A stretch of 39,143 nucleotides of DNA, from positions 1 to 39,143 of the forward strand of contig CANQPS010000019.1 in the NCBI GenBank assembly GCA_947625785.1, read 5' to 3'. Below are positions 8,036 through 17,859 of this stretch, piece by piece; positions within the stretch are counted from its first letter, which is position 1, and every line of letters starts with the position of its first letter. Made by a program: the position numbers and the translations under genes. Below the pieces are notes generated by a model that worked only from the letters and a program-made list of their open reading frames with translations, had not been told where the DNA came from and did no database searches. Source of the DNA: an uncultured Clostridia bacterium. Its GTDB lineage: Bacteria; Bacillota; Clostridia; Oscillospirales; Acutalibacteraceae.

Positions 8036-11000
8036 TTATTTTGTATAACGCTTATATGCCTTTCTCAAATCTTTGCCTGCTGATTTATCTATTCTTTCAA
8101 CATTTGAAATATATTCTTCAAGTTTAGCCTTATTATCTCTTGTAGCCATAAAGAAATCAATAAAATCATACTTTCCTTTATCTTCAATCTCACACAACGC
8201 AAATATTGATTTAATATTAACTTCTCTGAACGGTTTAATAATACACATTTTAAAGAATGCTTTTTTAGCTAATTCATAGGTATCCCTGTTAGTAGATGCT
8301 AAACCTTTGATATATGACAAGTTATCATCAACCCATAAACGAACAACAGCCTCTGCTATTTGATATTTTGGTGATTTAGGTGATGCTATGAGTGATAAAT
8401 CAATGCCGGTTTCAATCACTTTATCAATTATATCCATAGGCTCAATAGTTACCCAAGCTGCATAAGGAACTTCTATTGTCTGGAAACCGTGATGTTTTAA
8501 GGCAACATTTACATCACAAAGCTGTAAAATATCATTTTTCTTTGTTTTTTCGGTTAAAAACTCAGCTATTACGGCTCTCTCTGACTGTTCAGATGATGAA
8601 TACAAACTCTTTAATAATTCTTGAACACTCATTGCTTCATATACAGATACATCAACTTCGTGATGTTGTTCTTTTTCCTTAACAATTTCAGGTACTGGTT
8701 CTCTTTTAGAAATTGTAATTAAAGGTTCATTATTATTGGAATTATTACCTTTATTTACACTTAGAACTTCTCTTTGAGCTAACTTAGGTTCAGATGTTAC
8801 ATTATTATTTGCCGTTTCTTTTTGACTTTGTGTATTCTTAGTCAATGATTTTCTTAAAGAAGTATCAACAGTAGCAGGACGACCGGTATTTTGAGCTTTT
8901 TTATTTGGTATATGAGTATCATTATTTTCATTAACAAGTGAACTTTCTTGTTTTATATCATTTTGAACAACTTCGACTTTTTCTTTTGCCTTCTCAATTA
9001 TTGGCATATCAAGTTTTCCTTTACTTGCCAATTCTTCTTGTACACGCTGTTTTGCCTGCATAAGTTTTTCTTTTGAATAACTGAGTTTTGGGGTATATCG
9101 TTTTTTAGGCTCTTCTAATATTTTTTGTTCCTGAACCTGTGATGTTTCGACAGGTTTTTCTTCAACTGTTGAAATCTCTTGAACTTCGTGCTTTTCCTCG
9201 GTTGGTTCTTCCTCAACCTCGTATTCTTCCTCGGTTGGTTCTTCTTCAGCCTCGTATTCTTCCTCGATTGGTTCTTCCTCAGCCTCGTATTCTTCCTCGA
9301 TTGGTTCTTCCTCAACCTCGTATTCTTCCTCGATTGGTTCTTCCTCAACCTCGTATTCTTCCTCGATTGGTTCTTCTTCAGCCTCGTATTCTTCCTCGAT
9401 TGGTTCTTCCTCAACCTCGTATTCTTCTTCGATTGGTTCTTCCTCAACCTCGTATTCTTCTTCGATTGGTTCTTCCTCAATCTCGTATTCTTCCTCGATT
9501 GGTTCTTCTACAACTTCTTCGTATACGGATACAGGCTTCTTATTAATATTAATCCTCAAAGGATTGTATAATTGATATTCACCCTCTTGATAATCAATTA
9601 CATATTTTACTTTATGACCATCATCTGAATACTGATAAGGAATAGGAACAACTTTCCTTAAATATGTATATTCAACAACATTATTGCCTTCCATCTCATC
9701 ATTTAGTTTTTCGATAAAATCAATAGCCGTCTTTACCTTTTTATCAGATATATTATAAGTTTCCAGATAGTCAATGAACTCGTTGATTATACTAATTCTG
9801 TTATTGTCAGTGCATATAGGATAATAACGATTATAGAAATCAATCATATCGGAGATATGCGTTGCATTTATAAGTTTATCTACTATATTTTCATAATACT
9901 CACTATTCCATACATAATCTATACCTAACATTTTTGAAATCTTATTAACAGATTTTCTAAGTATAATAACCGTATCGGAATTTTCTGCAATTATCAATGC
10001 ATAATTAAGCAACTCTGTAATTCTGTCGATAAGGGCATCATCACATACTACTTTATTATTTTCTATTGCCATCTTAGCATCAGGATAATCAACAAACTTA
10101 TTCATCTCATCAATAGAATTACACTTGATAAGGTTTTCGCTTACCATATTGCTATACAATTCAACAAATACATTATTATCAGGTGAATTTTGCATTACAT
10201 CAAGAATTTTAGATTTCTCTTTTATATTTTCGGTACTGTAATATAATTTGATAACTCTTTCTGCGATACAGCCGTCTGACCAATAATTTTTACCAAATAA
10301 TTTTACTAAACTATTTACATTTGATATTAATCTTGAAATAGCGTTTGAATCATTACAACTTTCTGCATTAGTTTTTATTATAATTTTTATTTTTCCGGCA
10401 AGTGCACTATCGAGTTTAATATAATTGTTTTCTATACTGTACTTGTACTCCATACTATTGAACAAGTCAAGTATATCCTCAATACTTTCGGCTTCACTTA
10501 TTTGATTATAAGCATATTTTGCAAACTCTTTCTGGAATTCGCTATTCTCGTCTGAGCCTATCATCATATTGAATATTCTTTTACGCTCATATACAGGTGT
10601 ACTTTCTTTAAAATAAAGTGACAAAGCACCTCTCGCAACAGAACCGTCCTGCCAGTAATTTTCGCCAATGATTTCGGAGATTTCCTCTATTGTCGAAACA
10701 ACATCTGTAATATCGTCAGCAGAAGTACTTTCCGAAATACGCTTTATTAACGCTTTTGATATGCTCTTTTTAAAATCTGCACCGTATCTCACAAAACCGT
10801 TTTCGATGGCTGTTTTTGTTTCAAAGCTCGATATAATATTATAAATATCATCAAGCTCAGTACATTCTTTCACAGCATCATTTACATACTGACCATATAA
10901 TTCAAGAAAATGCCTCTTCTCGTCAGAATTAACCATAAGATTAAATAATTTTCTTTTCTCATAGTTATTTATGCCCCTGCGTGAATAAAATGCTATTGCA

Positions 11001-14000
11001 CCCTTTGAAATAGAGCCATCTTGCCAATAGTTATGACCAAATATCTTGGATATTAATTCAATATGTTTAACTACTTCAGATATACTTGTAACATTTGCAC
11101 TACCCTTCATAGATTTAACAAGTGCGTTTGTTACAGCAGTTTTAACCTTTTCAGTACATTTCAAATATTTGCCGTGTATTATAGTTTTAACTTCGTTTGA
11201 TGTCAACAATACGGTAATATCATCAAGTGTAAGGTCACCTAACATATAATTTTCAATATAATCCGCATAAAATTCAAAGAAATATTCTTTTTCGTTTGAA
11301 TTTGTCAACAAATCAAATATTCTTTTTTTCTCGACTGCCGGAATTTCTGCATTTGAATACAACTTAATTGCACCTTTTGCTAATAATCCGTTTATCCAAT
11401 ATTTATTACCAAATATATTATATATAGTATCAAGATTTTCTTTTACATTTGAAATATCATCTGCAACTTTACCTTTACTTAATTTTATTAATACAGCTTT
11501 TTCGATACTATCTCCTATGTCATCATCATATTTTAAATATCCATTTTCTATTACCAAAGTAGTTTCCTTCATTGAAACTACATCACATAAATATTCAATA
11601 TCATCGCTTTGTACAAGAATATCCTTAATAACCGATGACAAACTTTCCATAAAATATTCTTTTTCAGGAGAGTTCACCATCAAGTCAAATATTCTCTTTT
11701 TATTATAAGAATTTGTTTCCTCATCAGCATAAAGTTCAACAGCGGCATTAGATAAATCCCCGTTAAACCACGAATTAATATTAAATAGCTCAGATAAATT
11801 TTCAATAATCGAAATTAAATCCGTAATATCTTCAATCGATGATATTTCTTTTACAGCAAACCTAATACAATTTGAAATAATCACATCAAGTTCCTGTGTA
11901 CAGCCGATATATCCGCCATCAACAGCAGTTTTTACCTCCTTCATAGTAAAGAGATTATAAATATCTTTAATATTATCGCAGCTATATGCTAATTCGTAAA
12001 TATACTCAGCATATAAAGACATAAATATCTCTTTTTCTGATGAATTAAGCATTATATTAAAGAGTTGGCTTTTTTCAGATTCTAAAACTTTATCATTTTT
12101 AAAAAATTCTATTGCACCCTTTGATATAGTACCGTCATTCCAATAATTTCCGCCCAGTACTTCTGATAGGTTTTGAACTAAATCAATAACATTACCAATA
12201 CTTTCAGCTAAAACGGATTTAGAAATTTCCTTAATTATAGCCTTTGAAATATTATTTATTATAGCATCATTACACTCTGCGTCCTTGTTTTCAAATGCAA
12301 ATTTTGTTTCTGAAGATGCTATCATATCCGATATATCTTTTAGGTCCTCAAGATTTGACAACATTTCTTCGACATAGCTGCCATACATAGAGAAGAATAT
12401 TTCCTTTTCGGCAGATTGTGAAATCATTGTATAAATCTTTTTCTTATCATAATCGCTTATATCATTTCTTGCATAGAATGACATTGCACCCTCTGAAATT
12501 GAGCCGTCACTCCAATAATTAGCACCTATTGTATCGGATATATCTTCAATAGCTGTGATAGCGTCCGTAATATCATCAACAGAAACACAATTTTGAATAT
12601 GTTCAACAAGACACTCTGAAACTCTTTTTTTCATACCATCAGTAAATTGAATATATCCGCTCTTTATAACGGTTTTTGTTTCAAAAGATGATATAATTTC
12701 GTAGACTTTATCAAAATTTTCGGCATTTTCAATGGCACTTACAAAATATTCAGCATATAACTTCTGGAATTTTTCTCTATCGTCCGAGGAATTCATCATA
12801 CTGAATATTTTTCTTTTTTCATAAGAGCTTGTTTGAGGCTTAGCAAAGAATTTAATTGCTCCCTTTACAACATAATCGCCGTTCCAATAATTTTTACCAA
12901 ATACATTAGCAATCTGTTCTATTGCAGATGTTGTATATATAATATCATCAGCAGTCTCACTATTTTCGAGGTGCTTTTCGATTAATTCTGCAATTTTATC
13001 CTGCATTTCTTTGTCACACTCGATATAGTTTTCCTTACCGAGGAGTTCTGCGTCAAGTGAAACCAATATATCATAAAACTGCGAAATTTGTGTACTTTTT
13101 TCTGTTACTTCTTTTATAAACGCATTACATTTTAGTTTAAACCTATTTTTCTCATTTTGTGACAGCATAAGTGCAAGAACTTCTTTTCTTGCCTCTTTAT
13201 CTTTTAGGACATCGCAATACAGGTGGAACACACCGTCTGCTATACAACCATTATCCCAATAGTTTTTACCAAATGTTGTTATCAGCTTATACATAGCATC
13301 AGAAATATCTATAAGTTCTTCTGATGTTTCACAATGCTCAACTTGATATGTAATTACATCTGTGATATTTTGTATAAAATTATCATCGAATTTAATATAA
13401 TTTTTTTTGATTAAAGTTTGTACCATAAAGTTTTCGATAACATCAACAACATCCGTTATTTTTTCTGAATACTCTATCTGATGATTTATATGCTCAACAA
13501 GATACTCTTTGAATTTACTTGCGTATGTCGATGACTCCATAAGCACTAATACAGATACTTTTTCATCACCGGATTTTTCTTTATCAGAATACAATTCAAA
13601 TGCTTTTAATATTATAATTCCATCGTCCCAATAATCTTCGCCAAAAATGGTAACTATTCTTTTATATATTTCCAAATAAGAACGCAAAGAATCGCAGTCT
13701 GCACAAGAATTTAATTCCTTGCCAAGCATATCACCAATATCATTTATTGTTTTTTGTTCAAAAGTAACCGCACCGATTTTGACAAGATTTTCGGTATCAA
13801 CCTTTTCCAAACGGGCAACTATATCTTCAAGTGACTTATATCCTGTCAATGCTGCACTTATTTGTTCACCGCATTTTCTTTTAAAGACTTCTGCATTACA
13901 TAACGATACTATTGAATCGGCAATTCTCCTTCTTTCTGTCTTATCAATAAAATCGCTGCTGTAAAGTTCAAAAATACCTTCTGAAATCTGTTTATCATCA

Positions 14001-15709
14001 CAGCAATTTCCTCCAAGAGCCTCAGAAACCTGATTTGCCTCTTTAATAACCTCCTGTATATCTTCAACAGACATACATACAGATAATTGTGCTTCAAGTA
14101 CCTTGCCTACTTCTTCTTTTACTTTTTCGTTACATTCAAAATAACCGTGTTCAAAGAGCTTATTAACATTATTTTTAACAAGATATTTATACAATACGCC
14201 TAATCTTCTTGAAACGCTTGCTCTCTCAGCTATTCTATCGCAGCATTTTTCCTTAAATCTTCCGTTAGGTTCATTTTCAACAACAAGTTGTGCTATTCTT
14301 AACTTTTCGTCAAGCAACACTCTGCCGTTAAAAAATATATTAAATGCACTTCGAGCTATAAAGTCGCCGTATTTCTCTGAACCTAAATAGCTTGAATAAT
14401 TATCTATAAGATTTTTCATTTCATCATAGGTTGAAACTTCTTTAAACATAACTCTTGCCGCAAAAGAATCAGATTTATTAGAATTTATATTTAGTATTTC
14501 CTCAGCTATTACGGTTGAATGAGCACCTATTTCCTTTATTTTTTCAATAGTATGTTGATTATTTGCAATAAACATTTTTGAAAGTATATCTTCAACTATC
14601 ATAGCCTTTTTATTTTCATCGTCTATATATTCACAGTGGATTATATAATCTATAAAATCGCTGTTATCCTGAAAAACCCTGTCGCTTTTTGAATTACTGA
14701 TAAGTCCGAATAAAGCATTTATCCATATATCCAACGGTTCTTCCTCTTCTTCAAGGAATACTTTATAATCTTCTAATAATTCCGAATAATGGTCATCATC
14801 AAGATTAATAGCATCATTTTTTGAAATCATTAAAACAACTAATTTTTCCCAAGCGTTTGTATGGCCATCAAGAATTTTTACATTTGCATCTATTAAATCA
14901 ATCATTTCTTTTAATTCTTTGTTACGCTTTAAAAGGACATTTTCCGTAAATTTCATAGCAAATTTAGCTATATAATTATTAAGGTCTATATCAAAAGTAT
15001 CACCCAATACATAAACATTTTCCCCTTCTGTATCGAGTGTATTGTTTCTAAAATAAAATGTAAATCCCTTTTCGTTATGTGCCTCATCGAAAGAAATATA
15101 ATCAGCCATTTTTCTTAAATCGTCTGGGAGCATTGAATGTATAAGCAGCATAATATTTCTGGAAATTTCCGCAAATGCGGCAGCAGGTTTATTATTTACA
15201 CAAATACATAACGGTTCATCTACTCCCATTACTGTTCTTAGAACTCTTGTAAAAAAGTATGCTAATGATGGCCCGTTAAAATTGTACATTCTTATAATAT
15301 CCTCTATCGCATAAGGACAGCCAAAAAAGCTTCTTTCGGATAATTGACCTTCATATCCGTCTTTATCAAATACATCAGGCGATAAATAATCATCAGGCTC
15401 TAATGGCTCGTTATTTTCATTTATCATAGTATATATGTGTATAAATAAAGGCAGACCCGGTACAGGATTTTTACCCATTACATCAGGCTGAACTTCTGCC
15501 AATATATATGACTCTAATTCATCACTATAACAAAATTGTTGTACAGGCACGCTGCTATGAATATTAAGGCAACATTTATCTACAAAATTCTGTAAACCTC
15601 TTAAAGTAGCAGCATTACGAGTAGATGATGCAATAAGTCCAAAATCTTCTTCTGAACTTAAAAGAAGCGTGTCCGACCATTTGCAGTAGTATTGATTAAA
15701 TTTACTCAC
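8036..15709 (-). CDS. Giant GAP1-like protein with tandem 124-residue repeats and acidic repeat tract
   Basis: This 2557-residue protein has no signal peptide or transmembrane segment. Residues about 1-260 resemble the N-terminal and middle regions of GTPase-associated protein 1 (GAP1) families of predicted conflict systems, with QYYCKWSDTLLL, DFGLIASS and MLPDDLRKMADYISFDE. This match is by eye. Residues about 560-1850 hold about ten alpha-helical repeats of about 124 residues, each marked by GxNYWxDGxIxxGAIxFY (for example GENYWQDGSVARGALSLY) and a following KRxIFxxMxxSxEKxxF. Residues about 2067-2177 are ten acidic 11-residue repeats (EEPIEEEYEVE). A Lys/Ser/Asn-rich linker and a helical C-terminal domain (about 2350-2557) follow. 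The start is GTG 15709 with GGAAGG about 10 bases upstream. It is monocistronic. Function is unknown; a large scaffold or sensor in a conflict or signalling system is one possibility. Confidence 0.75.
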   Translation of the reverse strand: MSKFNQYYCKWSDTLLLSSEEDFGLIASSTRNAATLRGLQNFVDKCCLNIHSSVPVQQFCYSDELESYILAEVQPDVMGKNPVPGLPLFIHIYTMINENNEPLEPDDYLSPDVFDKDGYEGQLSERSFFGCPYAIEDIIRMYNFNGPSLAYFFTRVLRTVMGVDEPLCICVNNKPAAAFAEISRNIMLLIHSMLPDDLRKMADYISFDEAHNEKGFTFYFRNNTLDTEGENVYVLGDTFDIDLNNYIAKFAMKFTENVLLKRNKELKEMIDLIDANVKILDGHTNAWEKLVVLMISKNDAINLDDDHYSELLEDYKVFLEEEEEPLDIWINALFGLISNSKSDRVFQDNSDFIDYIIHCEYIDDENKKAMIVEDILSKMFIANNQHTIEKIKEIGAHSTVIAEEILNINSNKSDSFAARVMFKEVSTYDEMKNLIDNYSSYLGSEKYGDFIARSAFNIFFNGRVLLDEKLRIAQLVVENEPNGRFKEKCCDRIAERASVSRRLGVLYKYLVKNNVNKLFEHGYFECNEKVKEEVGKVLEAQLSVCMSVEDIQEVIKEANQVSEALGGNCCDDKQISEGIFELYSSDFIDKTERRRIADSIVSLCNAEVFKRKCGEQISAALTGYKSLEDIVARLEKVDTENLVKIGAVTFEQKTINDIGDMLGKELNSCADCDSLRSYLEIYKRIVTIFGEDYWDDGIIILKAFELYSDKEKSGDEKVSVLVLMESSTYASKFKEYLVEHINHQIEYSEKITDVVDVIENFMVQTLIKKNYIKFDDNFIQNITDVITYQVEHCETSEELIDISDAMYKLITTFGKNYWDNGCIADGVFHLYCDVLKDKEARKEVLALMLSQNEKNRFKLKCNAFIKEVTEKSTQISQFYDILVSLDAELLGKENYIECDKEMQDKIAELIEKHLENSETADDIIYTTSAIEQIANVFGKNYWNGDYVVKGAIKFFAKPQTSSYEKRKIFSMMNSSDDREKFQKLYAEYFVSAIENAENFDKVYEIISSFETKTVIKSGYIQFTDGMKKRVSECLVEHIQNCVSVDDITDAITAIEDISDTIGANYWSDGSISEGAMSFYARNDISDYDKKKIYTMISQSAEKEIFFSMYGSYVEEMLSNLEDLKDISDMIASSETKFAFENKDAECNDAIINNISKAIIKEISKSVLAESIGNVIDLVQNLSEVLGGNYWNDGTISKGAIEFFKNDKVLESEKSQLFNIMLNSSEKEIFMSLYAEYIYELAYSCDNIKDIYNLFTMKEVKTAVDGGYIGCTQELDVIISNCIRFAVKEISSIEDITDLISIIENLSELFNINSWFNGDLSNAAVELYADEETNSYNKKRIFDLMVNSPEKEYFMESLSSVIKDILVQSDDIEYLCDVVSMKETTLVIENGYLKYDDDIGDSIEKAVLIKLSKGKVADDISNVKENLDTIYNIFGNKYWINGLLAKGAIKLYSNAEIPAVEKKRIFDLLTNSNEKEYFFEFYADYIENYMLGDLTLDDITVLLTSNEVKTIIHGKYLKCTEKVKTAVTNALVKSMKGSANVTSISEVVKHIELISKIFGHNYWQDGSISKGAIAFYSRRGINNYEKRKLFNLMVNSDEKRHFLELYGQYVNDAVKECTELDDIYNIISSFETKTAIENGFVRYGADFKKSISKALIKRISESTSADDITDVVSTIEEISEIIGENYWQDGSVARGALSLYFKESTPVYERKRIFNMMIGSDENSEFQKEFAKYAYNQISEAESIEDILDLFNSMEYKYSIENNYIKLDSALAGKIKIIIKTNAESCNDSNAISRLISNVNSLVKLFGKNYWSDGCIAERVIKLYYSTENIKEKSKILDVMQNSPDNNVFVELYSNMVSENLIKCNSIDEMNKFVDYPDAKMAIENNKVVCDDALIDRITELLNYALIIAENSDTVIILRKSVNKISKMLGIDYVWNSEYYENIVDKLINATHISDMIDFYNRYYPICTDNNRISIINEFIDYLETYNISDKKVKTAIDFIEKLNDEMEGNNVVEYTYLRKVVPIPYQYSDDGHKVKYVIDYQEGEYQLYNPLRININKKPVSVYEEVVEEPIEEEYEIEEEPIEEEYEVEEEPIEEEYEVEEEPIEEEYEAEEEPIEEEYEVEEEPIEEEYEVEEEPIEEEYEAEEEPIEEEYEAEEEPTEEEYEVEEEPTEEKHEVQEISTVEEKPVETSQVQEQKILEEPKKRYTPKLSYSKEKLMQAKQRVQEELASKGKLDMPIIEKAKEKVEVVQNDIKQESSLVNENNDTHIPNKKAQNTGRPATVDTSLRKSLTKNTQSQKETANNNVTSEPKLAQREVLSVNKGNNSNNNEPLITISKREPVPEIVKEKEQHHEVDVSVYEAMSVQELLKSLYSSSEQSERAVIAEFLTEKTKKNDILQLCDVNVALKHHGFQTIEVPYAAWVTIEPMDIIDKVIETGIDLSLIASPKSPKYQIAEAVVRLWVDDNLSYIKGLASTNRDTYELAKKAFFKMCIIKPFREVNIKSIFALCEIEDKGKYDFIDFFMATRDNKAKLEEYISNVERIDKSAGKDLRKAYKRYTK
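9179..9508 (-). repeat. Ten 33-bp tandem repeats encoding EEPIEEEYEVE
   Basis: Inside the giant gene, a 33-bp unit is repeated about ten times with few substitutions. It encodes an 11-residue acidic unit that varies at one position (I/V/A). The DNA repeats are close enough to allow slippage or recombination, so copy number may vary between strains. The tract also creates spurious open frames on both strands. Confidence 0.95.
10200..14000 (-). repeat. About ten ~372-bp protein-coding repeats
   Basis: The marker motif YWxDG of the giant protein recurs at roughly 13630, 13250, 12880, 12510, 12140, 11768 (as SWFNG), 11395, 11020, 10650 and 10280. This is a steady 370-375-base step. A more diverged copy without YW lies near 13990. 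The DNA copies have diverged but the protein pattern is strongly conserved, indicating old internal duplication under selection. Confidence 0.9.
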
Positions 15710-15822
15710 CTTTACTTCACCTTCCCAAAAACTGAAATATATATATTAAAACTCATTTTATTACAGATAACTATACTTTATACAAATATGTAAAGTTAGT
15801 CTATTATCTATTTAACATATAC

Positions 15823-15852
15823 ATAATAACATATATTACATTCTTTCGTCAA
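15823..15852 (-). promoter_or_regulatory. Candidate promoter of the giant repeat-protein gene
   Basis: TTGACG (15852-15847, minus strand) stands 18 bases from TATTAT (15828-15823), about 110 bases upstream of the GTG start. The leader includes an imperfect inverted repeat around 15768-15800 (ACTTTA and TAAAGT). The rest of the divergent intergenic region, 15853-16028, is AT-rich; I see no clear promoter for the plus-strand genes there beyond a TTGACATTATAAT-like stretch near 15980. Confidence 0.6.
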
Positions 15853-16028
15853 TAGAAAGTATATATTATAAACAAATTATTTAAATTTTCATAATATCTT
15901 TTCCTATATTATGCAAATAAAATCTTATAAGATTAATAACTGTTGTTATATTGATATATCAGAAGAATAATTAGCTATTTTGACATTATAATATAAAAAG
16001 ATACATACTGATTTATAGGGTGGTTAAT

Positions 16029-16265
16029 ATGAAATATCGTTTGAAAGTAAGTAAGATAAAGAAAAGCCGAATTTTTTTTATATTTATATGTTTTATTATA
16101 ATAATCCCATCATTTATGTTCGGCACATATATAGCCGAAAGATACAAAAGTACAATTATGGATTACTATAATAAAATAGTAGTTAAAGTCGAAGAATATT
16201 ATAATATTATTTCAAAAGCAATAGAGGATAATTTGAATTTACACTTTGAATTACCTCTAAAATAG
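16029..16265 (+). CDS. Small single-pass membrane protein, unknown function
   Basis: This 78-residue protein has a basic N-terminus (KYRLKVSKIKKSR), one strong transmembrane helix (FFIFICFIIIIPSFMFG) and a charged helical tail of about 45 residues. I chose ATG 16029 because AGGGTGG lies 5 bases upstream; an in-frame GTG at 16020 would overlap that site. The recQ start lies 13 bases past its stop and has a poor ribosome binding site of its own, so the two are probably co-transcribed and perhaps translationally coupled. I do not recognise the family. Confidence 0.6.
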   Translation: MKYRLKVSKIKKSRIFFIFICFIIIIPSFMFGTYIAERYKSTIMDYYNKIVVKVEEYYNIISKAIEDNLNLHFELPLK

Positions 16266-16278
16266 AAAAGATGATAAA

Positions 16279-17796
16279 ATGAATAACAATATAAATCAAT
16301 TATTACAAAAATACTTTGGATATTCGTCATTCAGACAAGGTCAAGAAGAAATTATCAATAATATAATTGATAAAAGAGATGTACTTGCAGTTATGCCAAC
16401 AGGTGCCGGAAAATCTATTTGTTATCAGATACCAACATTGTTATTTGATGGTATTACTATTGTAGTATCTCCTCTTATATCACTTATGGCAGACCAAGTC
16501 GCCGCACTAAATAATAACGGTATAAGAGCAGCATATTTCAATAGTACACTTACTCCAAGACAAATGTATTTGGCTATGCAAAATGCCAAAAATTATCTTT
16601 ATAAAATTATATATGTTGCACCTGAACGACTATTTAACATTGAATTTATTAATTTTGCAGTTAATACAAATATCTCATTAATTGCCGTTGACGAAGCACA
16701 TTGTATTTCCCAATGGGGACACGATTTCAGGCCAAGTTATACAAAAATTATAGATTTTATAAAATTACTGCCAAATCGACCTATAATAACAGCATTTACT
16801 GCAACGGCTACTAAAAAAGTGAAAGATGATATCTGCACTCAATTGGGACTTATAAACCCATTTATGCTTACAACAGGATTCGATAGGAAAAATTTATATT
16901 TTGCTGTTGAACAACCATTTGAAAAAACTCAGTTTGTTATTAACTATATAAAAAATAATCCAAATAAATCCGGCATAATATATTGCACAACAAGAAAAAG
17001 TGTAGACAATCTTTACAAAAAACTTATAGAAATAAATATAAACTGCACAAAATATCACGCCGGTATGCAAGACCTTGAACGACAGGAAAATCAAAAACTT
17101 TTTATATACGATAAAGTAAATATAATGATAGCAACAACGGCTTTTGGTATGGGTATAAATAAATCCAATGTTGATTTTGTTATACATATGAATATGCCTA
17201 TGAACATAGAACAATATTATCAAGAGGCAGGTCGTGCGGGAAGAGCCGGTCAGAAAGCTGACTGTATTCTGTTGTATTGTCCGTCTGATATTAAACTTAA
17301 TAAATTCTTAATTGAGAAAAGTGCCGAAAAAAATCAATCTGACGAAAAATCAAAAAGGGATTTTATACAAAGTGAGCTTGAAAAACTTAAACTAATGACT
17401 TTTTACTCCACATCTCAAACTATATGTTTAAGAAAAACGATACTAAATTATTTTGGGGAAAAGACTTCGTCAAGATGTGAAAATTGCAGTGTTTGTCTTA
17501 AATTAAATCCCCAAAAATCATATATTAATACCAGTATATATACTCCTTTAACAAATGAAACATCTATTGATAAATCCCTGTATAACAGACTTCTGCTTTT
17601 AAGGTTAGCTATTGCTCAAAAACAAAATGTTCCGCCATATATTATATTTTCAAATCGGACGATTGAAGAATTAAGTATTCAAAAACCGGTTACTATGCAA
17701 AAACTTATGCTTATATATGGTATGAGTGCCGTAAAATGTGATAAATATGGAAATATGATTATTAAAGAAATTAAAAACTATCTTTCAAAATATTGA
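16279..17796 (+). CDS. recQ: RecQ-family ATP-dependent DNA helicase
   Basis: This 505-residue 3'-5' DNA helicase carries Walker A TGAGKS (residues 41-46), DEAH (138-141) in VDEAHCISQWGHDFRPSY, the motif VI region QEAGRAGRAGQ, and the RecQ zinc cluster (CLRKTILNYFG then CENCSVC). The zinc cluster is followed after a short linker by an HRDC-like C-terminus (about 430-505). The winged-helix RQC domain normally found between the two (about 100 residues) is absent, and the protein is about 100 residues shorter than E. coli RecQ. The ribosome binding site is weak (GAAAAG). It is expected to act in recombination and replication-fork repair. Gene symbol is by family; orthology to a particular Firmicute paralogue such as RecS is not settled. 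Confidence 0.9.
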   Translation: MNNNINQLLQKYFGYSSFRQGQEEIINNIIDKRDVLAVMPTGAGKSICYQIPTLLFDGITIVVSPLISLMADQVAALNNNGIRAAYFNSTLTPRQMYLAMQNAKNYLYKIIYVAPERLFNIEFINFAVNTNISLIAVDEAHCISQWGHDFRPSYTKIIDFIKLLPNRPIITAFTATATKKVKDDICTQLGLINPFMLTTGFDRKNLYFAVEQPFEKTQFVINYIKNNPNKSGIIYCTTRKSVDNLYKKLIEININCTKYHAGMQDLERQENQKLFIYDKVNIMIATTAFGMGINKSNVDFVIHMNMPMNIEQYYQEAGRAGRAGQKADCILLYCPSDIKLNKFLIEKSAEKNQSDEKSKRDFIQSELEKLKLMTFYSTSQTICLRKTILNYFGEKTSSRCENCSVCLKLNPQKSYINTSIYTPLTNETSIDKSLYNRLLLLRLAIAQKQNVPPYIIFSNRTIEELSIQKPVTMQKLMLIYGMSAVKCDKYGNMIIKEIKNYLSKY

Positions 17797-17859
17797 AATC
17801 ACAGTGTATTTTTGATATAGTTTTTATAGAACAATTTAACAATAAAGGATTGATTTTTT

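Noticed and set aside
9115-9571. Three overlapping frames over the 33-bp repeats (KNQSKKNTRL-type and LVLPQPRILP-type)
   Set aside because: They are other-frame readings of the acidic repeat of the giant gene, open only because the repeat has a 33-base period.
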